Made by a program: the position numbers and the translations under genes | Shown: positions 6,833 through 14,309 of the stretch, piece after piece | Layout of the letters: every line of letters begins with the position of its first letter | Position numbering within the stretch: the stretch's first letter is position 1 | DNA from: DATBIS01 sp036556805 | GTDB lineage: Bacteria; Actinomycetota; UBA4738; HRBIN12 | Direction of reading: 5' to 3' | Assembly (NCBI GenBank): GCA_036556805.1 | Contig: DATBIS010000066.1 | Span: 1-41,768, forward strand | DNA: 41,768 nucleotides | Notes under the pieces: generated by a model | What the model was told of the DNA's origin: nothing | The model's database searches: none | What the model saw: the letters and a program-made list of their open reading frames with translations, nothing else

Positions 6833-7804
6833 CTACCAGGCGTAGGCCTCGGGCGCGGGACCACCCGGGCCGGGAAAGATCTCGTCGAGTTTCGAAAGGA
6901 CGTCTGGCTCCAGCTTGACGTCGAGCGCACGCCGCGAGCTCTCGAGCTGCTCGACGGTGCGCGGCCCGATGATCGGCGCGGTCACGACGGGGTTCGCGAG
7001 CAGCCACGCGAGCGCGACGTCGGCGGGCCGTTCGCCCATCTCGTCGCAGAGCGCCTCCCACTTCTCGAGCTGCACGCGCGAGCGCTCGATCTCCTCGCGC
7101 ATGTACTCCTCGCTGCGACGGCCCTCGGTGATCTTGTGCACCGCGCCGGCGAGCAGCCCGCCCGCGAGGGGGCTGTACGGGATCAGGCCCATCCCGTACT
7201 CCCTCACCGCCGGCATCACCTCGAGCTCCGCGGTGCGCTGCGTGAGGTTGTAGATGTGCTGCTCGCTCACGAGCCCGAGAAAGTGCCGGTGTCGCGCGAT
7301 CTCGTTCGCGCGCGCGATGTGCCAGCCGGCGAAGTTCGACGATCCGACGTAGATCACCTTGCCCTGCTGCACGAGGCGGTCCATCGCCTGCCAGACCTCG
7401 TCCCACCATGTGTCGCGGTCGATGTGGTGCATCTGGTAGAGGTCGATCCGGTCGGTTTGGAGGCGCCGAAGGGACTCCTCGCACGCACGGAGGATGTGGC
7501 GCGCGGAGAGCCGGGAGTCGTTCGGCCAGTCGCTCATCTTGCCGAACACCTTCGTGGCGAGCACGACCCTGTCGCGGCGCGTGGCACCTTTCGCGAACCA
7601 GTCGCCGATGATCGTCTCGGTCGTGCCTACGCCCAGATGGCGCCCGTAGACGTCGGCGGTGTCGAAGAAGTTGATGCCCTGCCCGAGCGCACGATCCATG
7701 AGCGCGTGGCTGTCGTCCTCGGACGTGTGTGGGCCGAAGTTCATCGTGCCGAGGCAGAGCCGGGACACCACCACGCCGAAACGCCCGAGGTGGGTGTACT
7801 CCAT
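6833..7804 (-). CDS. Aldo/keto reductase
   Basis: The 323-residue protein is an NADPH-dependent oxidoreductase with the aldo/keto reductase barrel. The catalytic tetrad can be seen as Asp and Tyr in INFFDTADVYG, Lys in VVLATKVFG and His in YQMHHID. The cofactor-binding end contains IPYSPLAGGLLAG and APIIGPRTVEQLE. The C-terminus resembles the group that includes YajO/YghZ-like and potassium-channel beta-type reductases, whose physiological carbonyl substrates are mostly unknown. The open frame extends upstream, but the ATG at 7804 gives the standard beginning MEYTHLGRFGVVVSRL and lies seven bases after a TAGACT element. Confidence 0.93.
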   Translation of the reverse strand: MEYTHLGRFGVVVSRLCLGTMNFGPHTSEDDSHALMDRALGQGINFFDTADVYGRHLGVGTTETIIGDWFAKGATRRDRVVLATKVFGKMSDWPNDSRLSARHILRACEESLRRLQTDRIDLYQMHHIDRDTWWDEVWQAMDRLVQQGKVIYVGSSNFAGWHIARANEIARHRHFLGLVSEQHIYNLTQRTAELEVMPAVREYGMGLIPYSPLAGGLLAGAVHKITEGRRSEEYMREEIERSRVQLEKWEALCDEMGERPADVALAWLLANPVVTAPIIGPRTVEQLESSRRALDVKLEPDVLSKLDEIFPGPGGPAPEAYAW

Positions 7805-7811
7805 GCGCGAG

Positions 7812-7817
7812 AGTCTA
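7812..7817 (-). promoter_or_regulatory. -10 element (TAGACT) for aldo/keto reductase
   Basis: TAGACT ends seven bases before the ATG at 7804 on the minus strand, fitting a leaderless transcript. It is within the 22-base gap to the divergent lipoprotein gene. Confidence 0.4.
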
Positions 7818-7826
7818 GCCGGGTTC

Positions 7827-8294
7827 ATGATGGGCCCCGTGCGACGGCTCGGGTGGGCGGTGATCGCGGTGGTTCTCGTCGCGTGCAACGGCTCGACGAG
7901 CGACGCGACCTCGCCGACGCCCGGCGCGACGATCTCGTTCACGACCGAGCCCTCGACGGTCGCGCCTTCGCCGTCGGCGTCGCCGCTGCCGAGCCCCGTG
8001 GAAGTGGTCCAGCACGGCGGGAGCTATTGGGCGGTGTACCTCGGCGTCGGCGATCCCGGCTCCGCCGAGCTGCGCAGGGCGGAGCGGCGTGCGGCCGACC
8101 TCGGCCTCACCGCGGCGGCCGGGGACCTCTCGTGCGACGAGGGCGCCGCGGAGTCGCTCGGCGTCGAGCCCGGCACGTTCGGCGTCGGCGTGTACTTCGA
8201 GCGCGAGGCCGACGCGATCGCGTTCGCCGCGGCGCTGGAGGGCAGCGGTCCCGTCCACGGGCCCGTGCCGGTGAAGACGTTCTGCGCCGACTGA
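7827..8294 (+). CDS. Small lipoprotein with SPOR-like C-terminal domain
   Basis: The 155-residue product starts with a charged end and a hydrophobic stretch that closes in the lipobox LVAC, with the lipidated cysteine at residue 20. A Ser/Thr/Pro-rich linker (about residues 21-60) leads to a C-terminal domain beginning GGSYWAVYLGVG and ending in VGVYFEREADAIAFAAAL. That strand-helix-strand-helix pattern resembles SPOR domains, which bind denuded peptidoglycan, but the match is by eye only. Two adjacent ATGs (7827 and 7830) could start it. The gene is divergent from the aldo/keto reductase and convergent with the MFS gene, so it is probably transcribed alone. Confidence 0.75.
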   Translation: MMGPVRRLGWAVIAVVLVACNGSTSDATSPTPGATISFTTEPSTVAPSPSASPLPSPVEVVQHGGSYWAVYLGVGDPGSAELRRAERRAADLGLTAAAGDLSCDEGAAESLGVEPGTFGVGVYFEREADAIAFAAALEGSGPVHGPVPVKTFCAD

Positions 8295-8297
8295 GCG

Positions 8298-9560
8298 TCA
8301 GTTCGTGAAGCCCTCGCGCTCGGGGTCGAGCACGCCCGGTAGCAGCACCATCGTGGCGAGGATCACCCCGCCGCCGGCGACGCCCGCGACGAGCAGGGTC
8401 TCGGTCGCGCCGATCGCGCTCGCGACCGGGCCGGTGAGCGCGAAGGATACCGGGATGAGGCCCGCCGAGATCATCCAGTCGAGGCTCGAGACCCGGCCGA
8501 GGATCTCTCCGGGGACGTGGCGCTGCACGACCGTGAACCACATCACGAGCAGCGTGGTGATCCCGCAAGCCTCGATCGCGGCGACGAGCGCCGCCTGCCA
8601 GACGGCCGTCACGATCCCGAACCCGGCGATCGCGAACGCGGCAACCGCCCACGACAGATAGAGCACGGTCATCGGGCGACGCGGCAGGCCCGCCTCGCCC
8701 CAGATGAACGCGGTCACCACCGCGCCGACGCCCCCCACGGCGAAGACGATGCCGAGGTCGGTCGGGGAGCCGTGCAGTCGGTTCTTCACGACGAACGGCA
8801 CGAGCACCTCGAAGGGACCCCACGTGAGCAGGAGCCCGACGAGCGCCGCGAACATGCCGCCCCAGAGCCAGGTGCGCGCGAGCACGTACGAGAGGCCCTC
8901 CTTGAGGTCCGCGAACGCCGACGAGTGCTCGTCCGCGTTCCTCAGTGGTGGCGTGGGACGCATGCGCGCGATCGCGGCGATCGAGAAGGCGAAGGTCGCG
9001 GCGTCGAGGCAGAACGCGAGCCCCGCGTCGAAGATCCCCACGAGCACCCCGCCGATACCGGGCCCGATCAGCTGGAGCGCGAACGGTCGCACGAATTGGT
9101 CGAGGGAGTTCGCCTGCGCGAGATCCTCCTCGGGCACGAGCTGCGGGACGATCGAGCTGAACGCGGGGCCGAAGATCGCCTGCCCCACGCCGAACACGAC
9201 CACGAGCGCGACGATGTGCCACAGGCGCACCGCGCCGGTCACCGTGAGGATGCCGATGGCACCGATCGCGACGCCGCGGATCGCGTCGCCGACGATCATC
9301 ACGCGCCGACGGTCCGTGCGGTCGGAGAGGACGCCGCTGAACAGGAGCACGATCGTCTGCGGAATCGACCAGGCGACGCCGACCGCCGCAAGCGCGCTCG
9401 GCACGTTCGAGAGCCTCAGAACCTCCCACGCGATCGCGACCAGGTAGATGCCGTCGCCCATGAACGAGACGAGCATCCCCGTCCAGAGCAGACGGAAGTC
9501 GCGGTGCCGGAGCGGCCGAAGGATCCCGACGCGCTCGAAGAAGGTGGCTCTCCCGCTCAT
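8298..9560 (-). CDS. MFS transporter, drug-exporter type
   Basis: The 420-residue protein has about twelve hydrophobic segments and the MFS motif A between helices 2 and 3 (GVLSDRTDRRRVMI). Other typical segments are LRHRDFRLLWTGMLVSFMGDG at the N-terminus and LVPEEDLAQANSLDQF after helix 4. These features place it in the enterobactin/macrolide-exporter-like group of the major facilitator superfamily (proton-driven efflux). The substrate cannot be predicted. The ATG at 9560 is preceded by TAAGCT seven bases upstream. It ends three bases from the lipoprotein stop and lies downstream of tRNA-Arg on the same strand. Confidence 0.92.
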   Translation of the reverse strand: MSGRATFFERVGILRPLRHRDFRLLWTGMLVSFMGDGIYLVAIAWEVLRLSNVPSALAAVGVAWSIPQTIVLLFSGVLSDRTDRRRVMIVGDAIRGVAIGAIGILTVTGAVRLWHIVALVVVFGVGQAIFGPAFSSIVPQLVPEEDLAQANSLDQFVRPFALQLIGPGIGGVLVGIFDAGLAFCLDAATFAFSIAAIARMRPTPPLRNADEHSSAFADLKEGLSYVLARTWLWGGMFAALVGLLLTWGPFEVLVPFVVKNRLHGSPTDLGIVFAVGGVGAVVTAFIWGEAGLPRRPMTVLYLSWAVAAFAIAGFGIVTAVWQAALVAAIEACGITTLLVMWFTVVQRHVPGEILGRVSSLDWMISAGLIPVSFALTGPVASAIGATETLLVAGVAGGGVILATMVLLPGVLDPEREGFTN

Positions 9561-9567
9561 GAAGGGG

Positions 9568-9573
9568 AGCTTA
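9568..9573 (-). promoter_or_regulatory. -10 element (TAAGCT) for MFS gene
   Basis: TAAGCT ends seven bases before the ATG at 9560 on the minus strand, consistent with a leaderless message made independently of the tRNA gene behind it. Confidence 0.4.
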
Positions 9574-9595
9574 GGCGGCAACGACGACGTCTCGG

Positions 9596-9668
9596 CGCGC
9601 CCGGAGGGAGTCGAACCCCCAACCTTCTGGTCCGTAGCCAGACGCTCTGTCCATTGAGCTACGGGCGC
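9596..9668 (-). tRNA. tRNA-Arg (anticodon ACG)
   Basis: GCGCCCG (5' end at 9668) pairs with CGGGCGC (9597-9603), with discriminator G at 9596. The anticodon arm TCTGG-CTACGGA-CCAGA gives anticodon ACG, and the D arm (AGCTCAATGGACAGAGC) and T arm (GGGGGTTCGACTCCC) are normal. CCA is not encoded. A34 is the substrate of TadA, whose gene is at 1794-2255. It reads CGU/CGC/CGA after editing. Confidence 0.96.
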
Positions 9669-9677
9669 AAGACCTCC

Positions 9678-9683
9678 AGCATA
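9678..9683 (-). promoter_or_regulatory. -10 element (TATGCT) for tRNA-Arg
   Basis: TATGCT on the minus strand ends nine bases before the mature tRNA 5' end, allowing at most a very short 5' leader. Confidence 0.4.
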
Positions 9684-9710
9684 CCGGTGCGGTCCAGGCC
9701 CCAGAATTCG

Positions 9711-9742
9711 CTTGACCTTCCCCCAGGGGCAAGCCCTACCGT
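9711..9742 (+). promoter_or_regulatory. MerR-type promoter and operator
   Basis: TTGACC (9712-9717) and TACCGT (9737-9742) are separated by 19 bases, the long spacer typical of promoters that MerR proteins remodel. An imperfect dyad with CTTG at 9711 and CAAG ending at 9733 fills the spacer. Transcription would start at or next to the ATG at 9750, so the regulator probably controls its own leaderless gene. Confidence 0.6.
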
Positions 9743-9749
9743 GTCGAGG

Positions 9750-10592
9750 ATGCCGAACGAGGAACGACTCACGATCGGCGCGATGGCTCGCCGGTCGGGC
9801 CTCACGCCGAAGGCCCTGCGCCACTACGACGCGATCGGGCTGCTGCGTCCGGTGGACGTCGATCCGACGACCGGCTACCGGCGGTACGCGCCCGAGCAGG
9901 TCGCCCAGGCGAGGACGATCCGGCGCCTTCGCGACCTCGACGTGCCGCTCGACGTGATCGGCGACCTGCTGCGCGCCGGCGACGTGGCGAAGGCCGACGA
10001 GATCCTCGCGCGACATGCGGCCGCCGTCGAGGCGCGCACGTGGCGTCTGCAACGCATCCAGCACCGGCTCCGACAGCTGCTCGACGACCCGAGGAGGACT
10101 TCGATGACCGACGAGACCGACCTGATCGACGACGAGGCGAACGCCACCCTCGAGCCGGAGGAGCGCCGACGCCTCGCCGCGGAGCTCTTCAATCTCACGT
10201 GGACGTTGCTCGAGAAGCCCGATCGCTCGACGGAGGACGACGACCGCATGCTCCATGCGGCCCACGCATCGCGCTTCCATTGGGGCGAGATCGGAGGGGC
10301 GCAGCAGCTCGCGGTGGGCGAGTGGCAATGCTCGCGCGTGTACGCGGTGCTCGGCCGGCCCGAGCCGTCGCTGCACCACGCGCGCCGCGCGCTCGAGATC
10401 GCGCAGTCCGGGGACGCGCCGGACTGGACGGTGGCGTCCGCATATGAAGCGCTCGCGCGCGCCCACGCGGTGGCGGGCGATCGCGACGAAGCGGAGCGGT
10501 TCGCCGCGCTCGCACGCGAGGCGGTCGACCGGATCGAGGACCCGGAGGACCGCGAGGTGATCGAGGGAGACCTCGCGACGCTGCCGCTCTGA
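9750..10592 (+). CDS. MerR family regulator fused to a helical effector-like domain
   Basis: Residues 1 to about 75 are a MerR winged helix (LTIGAMARRSGLTPKALRHY, then IGLLRPVDVDPTTGYRRYAP), and residues 80-115 form the dimerisation coiled coil. From residue 119 onward is a separate helical domain of about 160 residues (FNLTWTLLEKPDRSTEDDD, ASRFHWGEIGG, ARAHAVAGDRDEAERF) with tetratricopeptide-like character. I recall it as a free-standing actinobacterial protein. An in-frame ATG at 10104 is preceded by GAGGAGG with ideal spacing, so a short form (162 residues) of this second domain is probably also made, as in the TipAL/TipAS pair. The effector is unknown. Confidence 0.85.
   Translation: MPNEERLTIGAMARRSGLTPKALRHYDAIGLLRPVDVDPTTGYRRYAPEQVAQARTIRRLRDLDVPLDVIGDLLRAGDVAKADEILARHAAAVEARTWRLQRIQHRLRQLLDDPRRTSMTDETDLIDDEANATLEPEERRRLAAELFNLTWTLLEKPDRSTEDDDRMLHAAHASRFHWGEIGGAQQLAVGEWQCSRVYAVLGRPEPSLHHARRALEIAQSGDAPDWTVASAYEALARAHAVAGDRDEAERFAALAREAVDRIEDPEDREVIEGDLATLPL
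10091..10106 (+). promoter_or_regulatory. Internal ribosome-binding site and in-frame ATG
   Basis: GAGGAGG (10091-10097) stands seven bases before the ATG at 10104, which is codon 119 of the MerR fusion. It marks a likely second translation product that lacks the DNA-binding part. Confidence 0.55.
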
Positions 10593-10595
10593 GGC

Positions 10596-11198
10596 TCAGC
10601 TCTTCCGGTCGGGGCGGGTCAGCGGAGGCACCGTCCGTCCCGCCCTCGAGCTCTCGATGAGCGTCGTGAGGCGGCGATCCCGGGTCTCCTCCTTCCTGGC
10701 GCTGATCACCCAATGGATCGCCGTGCGCCGGTACCAGGGCGCTTGCGACTCGAACCACGTCCAAGCCGGTTCGTCGGCTCGGAAACGTCGCTCGTGGCCG
10801 GGCTCGAGGACGGCCTCGTCCGTTCGCTCGTAGGACGCGCGGCCGGTGCGATCGTCGGACCGTCGTTCGAACGCCGTTGCGCCCGCCGGCAGAACCCGGC
10901 CCTCCTTCGTGAGCTCCCCGAAACGGCGCACGTTCACGTTGCTCCAGTGGCTCCTCGGTCCGCGCGGCGTGAAGCGGATCACGTAGCTGTCGTCGTCGAG
11001 CCGCTTGCGCACGCCGTCGATCCAGCCGAAGCAGAGCGCCTCGTCCACGGCCTCGGGCCAGCTGATGCTCGGGCGGCCCGTCGCCCGCTTGCGGAAACCT
11101 ACCCAAAGCTCGGTCTGGTGCTCGTGGTGGCGTTCGAGCCACGCGCGGAAGAGCTCAGGGCGGGCGAAGAAGATGGGCCGCTTCCGCATCTCGGGCAC
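10596..11198 (-). CDS. YdeI/OmpD-associated family protein
   Basis: The 200-residue protein matches the YdeI/OmpD-associated (bacteriocin-protection) family by its hallmark segments: SWPEAVDEALCFGWIDGVRKR, YVIRFTPRGPRSHWSNVN and a C-terminal AIHWVISARKEETRDRRL helix pair. The molecular role of the family is not established; YdeI in E. coli has been linked to resistance against antimicrobial peptides. The gene starts with GTG at 11198 or ATG at 11189. It is convergent with the MerR fusion gene (three-base gap) and divergent from the zinc importer operon, with which it shares a 64-base promoter region. Confidence 0.88.
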   Translation of the reverse strand: MPEMRKRPIFFARPELFRAWLERHHEHQTELWVGFRKRATGRPSISWPEAVDEALCFGWIDGVRKRLDDDSYVIRFTPRGPRSHWSNVNVRRFGELTKEGRVLPAGATAFERRSDDRTGRASYERTDEAVLEPGHERRFRADEPAWTWFESQAPWYRRTAIHWVISARKEETRDRRLTTLIESSRAGRTVPPLTRPDRKS

Positions 11199-11224
11199 GT
11201 GCCCAGTTCATCACTCGGGGTCCT

Positions 11225-11253
11225 TTGACGGCGACCCCGGTCGGGGTTACTAT
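11225..11253 (+). promoter_or_regulatory. Sigma70-type promoter of the zinc importer operon
   Basis: TTGACG (11225-11230), a 17-base spacer and TACTAT (11248-11253) form the best -35/-10 pair in the window. The start site would be near 11260, giving a leader of about three bases before the ATG at 11263. Confidence 0.65.
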
Positions 11254-11262
11254 GTTTTGAGG

Positions 11263-12168
11263 ATGAGAGCAGTTCTCAGTATCATCACGCTCATCACACT
11301 CGCCCTGCTCGGAGCGGGGTGCTCGCCGAACCGTTCGGCCGACTCCTCCGGGCGGCTCGGCGTGGTGGCCGCCTTCTACCCCATCCAGGCGGCGGCCCAG
11401 GCGGTGGGCGGCGAACACGTCCACGTCACGAACCTCACGGCTCCCGGCGTCGAGCCGCACGACCTCGAGCTGACGCCCGACGCGGTCGAGGAGATCCAGA
11501 GCGCGGACCTCGTGCTGTACTTCGGCGGAGGGTTCCAGCCGGCGGTCGAGGATGCGATCCCGGGCGCCTCTGGGGAGGCCGTGGACCTCCTCGCCGGGCT
11601 CCCCACCGTGGCTCCGCCGGCGGGCCAGTCGGAGGGCACGTCGGTGGACCCGCACGTCTGGCTCGACCCGGAGCTCTACGGCGAGCTCGTGGGCGAGGTC
11701 GACACCGCCCTCACGAAGCTCGCGCCCGCCGATGCGAGCACCTTCCACGCGAACGCCGCCGCGCTCGAGGACGACCTCTCCTCGCTCGACCGCGACTACG
11801 CAGCCGGCCTCGCGCACTGTGCCCGCGACGTGATCGTCACCAATCATGCCGCGTTCGGCTACCTCGCCGCGCACTACGGCCTCACGCAGGAGGCGATCAG
11901 CGGCCTCGCACCCGATGCCGAGCCCAGCGCTGCGCGCCTCGCGCAGCTGCGAACACTCGTCGAACGGGAAGGGGTCACGACGATCTTCACCGAGGAGCTG
12001 GTGCCGCCGGACGTCGCTGAGACGCTCGCGAACGAGGCGGGCGTGCAGACGCGCGTCCTGGCCACGATCGAGGGGCTCACCGCCGAGGAACAGGCGGCCG
12101 GCGACACCTACGACTCGCTCATGCGACAGAACCTCGCAACCTTGGAGGCGGCCCTCGGCTGCTCCTAG
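11263..12168 (+). CDS. znuA: Zinc-type ABC transporter substrate-binding lipoprotein
   Basis: The 301-residue protein is a cluster A-I solute-binding protein that captures zinc (or manganese) outside the membrane. It has a signal sequence with lipobox LLGAGC (lipidated Cys20), then VVAAFYPIQAAAQAVGGEHV, VEPHDLELTP (first metal histidine), DPHVWLDP (second), VTNHAAFGYLAAHYGL (third) and IFTEELVPPDVAE (acidic ligand). There is no long His-rich loop, so manganese cannot be excluded. It leads an operon with the ATPase, permease and a Fur-type regulator. Confidence 0.93.
   Translation: MRAVLSIITLITLALLGAGCSPNRSADSSGRLGVVAAFYPIQAAAQAVGGEHVHVTNLTAPGVEPHDLELTPDAVEEIQSADLVLYFGGGFQPAVEDAIPGASGEAVDLLAGLPTVAPPAGQSEGTSVDPHVWLDPELYGELVGEVDTALTKLAPADASTFHANAAALEDDLSSLDRDYAAGLAHCARDVIVTNHAAFGYLAAHYGLTQEAISGLAPDAEPSAARLAQLRTLVEREGVTTIFTEELVPPDVAETLANEAGVQTRVLATIEGLTAEEQAAGDTYDSLMRQNLATLEAALGCS
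11264..11278. promoter_or_regulatory. Candidate Zur box
   Basis: TGAGA-GCAGT-TCTCA is a 15-base inverted repeat that fits the TGAnA...TnTCA form of Fur-family operators. It overlaps the start codon and lies just after the predicted transcription start, where a bound repressor would block the operon. The Fur-type regulator is the last gene of the same operon. Confidence 0.5.
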
Positions 12169-12226
12169 CGCCACCACGCCCGCGACGGCGATCGCGTCCG
12201 CCGAGCCGCTGCTCGAAGCGGACGAC

Positions 12227-12946
12227 GTGAGCTTCGCGTTCGGGCGGAACCAGGTTCTCGAGGACGTCTCGCTGCGCATCGATCCGGGCTCGTTCGTGGC
12301 GCTCGTCGGGCCGAACGGTTCGGGCAAGTCGACGCTCGTGCGGGTGCTGCTCGGATCGCTCGCGCCGTCGCGCGGCGCGGTGCGCTTGTTCGGCGAGCCG
12401 CCGCGGAACGTCGCGGATCGGTGGCGGCTCGGCTACGTCCCGCAACGGCCGGTGCTCGCGTCCGAGGTCCCGGCCACCGTGCAGGAGATCGTCACGGCCG
12501 GGCGCCTGGCGCGCCGAGGCTGGTGGCGTCCGCTCTCCCGGGACGATCGCGCGGCCGTGCACCACGCGCTCGAGTCGGTCGGACTGGAGGATCTCGCGCG
12601 ACGGCCGGTGAACGAGCTCTCGGGTGGCCAGCAGCAGCGCGCGTTCATCGCGCGCGCGCTCGCAAGCGAGCCCACGCTACTCATCCTCGACGAGCCGATC
12701 GCGGGGGTCGACGCGGAGTCGCAGCGGCGGTTCCGCGACTCGCTCATCCACCTCATGACCGAGCACGGCGCCGGCATCCTGCTCGTGTCGCACGAGCTCT
12801 CCGCGGTCGCGCAGGATCTCGATCGCGTGATCGTCCTGAAGCGCCGCGTGCTGTTCGACGGGCCGCCGGCCGAGCTCACGAGGGAGGGCATCTCGCTCGG
12901 CGTCCACCGCGAGGACCTGCCGCTCTGGCTTGAGGGCCTGCAATGA
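12227..12946 (+). CDS. znuC: Zinc-type ABC transporter ATP-binding protein (start uncertain)
   Basis: The protein energises the importer. It shows Walker A GPNGSGKST, a Q-loop at GYVPQRP, signature LSGGQQQRAFIARAL, Walker B LLILDEPIAGVD and the H-loop LVSHEL, all typical of metal-uptake ATPases. The start is problematic: GTG at 12227 is the only ATG, GTG or TTG codon between the znuA stop and the first conserved strand, and using it cuts off that strand (LLEADDVSFAFG). A non-standard ATC (12191) or CTG (12209) start, or a sequence error just upstream, is possible. It overlaps the permease gene by four bases. Confidence 0.88.
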   Translation: MSFAFGRNQVLEDVSLRIDPGSFVALVGPNGSGKSTLVRVLLGSLAPSRGAVRLFGEPPRNVADRWRLGYVPQRPVLASEVPATVQEIVTAGRLARRGWWRPLSRDDRAAVHHALESVGLEDLARRPVNELSGGQQQRAFIARALASEPTLLILDEPIAGVDAESQRRFRDSLIHLMTEHGAGILLVSHELSAVAQDLDRVIVLKRRVLFDGPPAELTREGISLGVHREDLPLWLEGLQ

Positions 12947-13797
12947 GGCTCGCCGTCACGCTCCCCTATCCCTTCGAGCTCATGTTCATGCAGCGCGCGC
13001 TCGTCGCGGGCGTCGTGGTCGGCGTGTTCGCCCCGATGATCGGCACATTCCTCGTGCAGAAGCGTCAGTCGCTGATCGGTGACGGGATCGGGCACCTCGC
13101 GTTCGCCGGCGTCGGCGCCGGGCTGGTCGCGAGCGTCTGGCCGGTCTGGACCGCCCTGCTCTTCGCCGTCGCCGGGGCACTCGGCATCGAGTGGTTGCGC
13201 GCCCGCCGGAAGGCTTCGGGCGACCTCGCGCTCGCGCTGTTCTTCTACTCGGGCATCGCGCTCGGCGTCGTGCTGGTGAGCCGCGCGCAGGGCCTCAACG
13301 CGAGCATCCTCACGTACCTGTTCGGCCAGCCGCTCACCGCGAGCGCCGCGGACGTCCGCGTGATCGTGGGCCTCGGTGTGCTCATCATGGCCGCAATGCT
13401 CGGCCTGCGACGCGTTCTGTTCGCGGTCGTGACCGACGAGGAATGGTCGAGGGTCTCGGGACTGCCTTCGGGACTCGTGAGCAACGTGCTCGCCGTCCTC
13501 ACGGCATGCGCGGTGGTGGCGGCGATGAAGATCGTCGGCATCCTGCTGGTGGCCGCGATGATGGTGCTCCCCGTTGCGAGCGGTCAGCTGATCGCGCGGT
13601 CGTTCGCGGGAACGCTCCGGTGGTCGGTGGGCGTGAGCGTCGCGGCCGTCGTGCTCGGTCTCGCGGCCTCGCGCGAGTGGAACCTCGCGCCGGGCGGCAT
13701 CATCGTGCTCATCACCGCGGCGGTGTTCGCGGTGCTGGCTGTCGCGACGCGCGGGTCCGGGCGCGCCGCCTTGCGCGCGGAGGAGGTGGACGTCTGA
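12943..13797 (+). CDS. znuB: Zinc-type ABC transporter permease
   Basis: The 284-residue membrane protein belongs to the ABC-3 permease family of zinc and manganese importers. It has about eight hydrophobic segments. The characteristic pieces are FMQRALVAGVVVGVFAPMIGTFLVQKRQSLIGDGIGH split across the first helices (residues about 15-51) and the late segment VVAAMKIVGILLVAAMMVLP. It starts with an ATG that overlaps the ATPase stop (ATGA), a sign of coupled translation, and ends within the start of the regulator gene. It forms the channel for the metal released by the lipoprotein. Confidence 0.94.
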   Translation: MRLAVTLPYPFELMFMQRALVAGVVVGVFAPMIGTFLVQKRQSLIGDGIGHLAFAGVGAGLVASVWPVWTALLFAVAGALGIEWLRARRKASGDLALALFFYSGIALGVVLVSRAQGLNASILTYLFGQPLTASAADVRVIVGLGVLIMAAMLGLRRVLFAVVTDEEWSRVSGLPSGLVSNVLAVLTACAVVAAMKIVGILLVAAMMVLPVASGQLIARSFAGTLRWSVGVSVAAVVLGLAASREWNLAPGGIIVLITAAVFAVLAVATRGSGRAALRAEEVDV

Positions 13798-14237
13798 TGC
13801 CGAACGTGCTGGAGCTCCACGACCTGGTGGCGGCCCGCCTGCGCGGCGCCGGCCAGCGCTACACGCCCAAGCGTCGCGCGCTCGTCGAGACGTTGGAGCG
13901 CGCCGGCCAGCCGGTGTCGATCGTCGACCTCCTCTCCGGTCGCCCCGGCCTGCCGCAAAGCTCGGCCTATCGCAATCTCGCCGTGCTCGAGCAGGCGGGG
14001 GTCGTTCGCCGTGTCGTCACCGACGAGGAGTACGGGCGCTACGAGCTCACGGAGGACCTCACCGAGCACCATCACCACCTGATCTGTTCGAACTGCGGCA
14101 AGGTCGAGGACGTCACGATCCCCGCGACGTTCGAGCAATCGATGGATCGTACGCTCGATCGGCTCGCGAGGCGAACCGGGTTCGCGCAGGTGAGCCACCG
14201 GCTCGACCTGATCGGCACCTGCCGCGACTGCGCCTGA
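13797..14237 (+). CDS. zur: Fur family transcriptional regulator, probable Zur
   Basis: The 146-residue protein has a winged helix (QRYTPKRRALVETLERAG, then LPQSSAYRNLAVLEQAGVV) and the metal-binding dimerisation half. The latter shows HHHHLICSNCGKVEDV (residues 91-106, regulatory histidines and the C97/C100 pair) and C142-R-D-C145 for the structural zinc. Being the last gene of a zinc importer operon, joined to the permease by a one-base TGATG overlap, points to the zinc sensor Zur rather than iron-sensing Fur. The Zur-like box at 11264-11278 is its likely target, giving feedback on the whole operon. Confidence 0.88.
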   Translation: MPNVLELHDLVAARLRGAGQRYTPKRRALVETLERAGQPVSIVDLLSGRPGLPQSSAYRNLAVLEQAGVVRRVVTDEEYGRYELTEDLTEHHHHLICSNCGKVEDVTIPATFEQSMDRTLDRLARRTGFAQVSHRLDLIGTCRDCA

Positions 14238-14309
14238 CGCTGCGCGCGGCGACCCGAGTTGAGCAAAGGTGATCAAGCCGCCGAGGCCCAGGTCGGCGAG
14301 GATGGAACC

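Noticed and set aside
8517..9750. Plus-strand open frame running into the MerR gene
   Set aside because: The part before 9750 is antisense to the MFS gene and tRNA-Arg. The MerR promoter and the conserved N-terminus place the real start at 9750.
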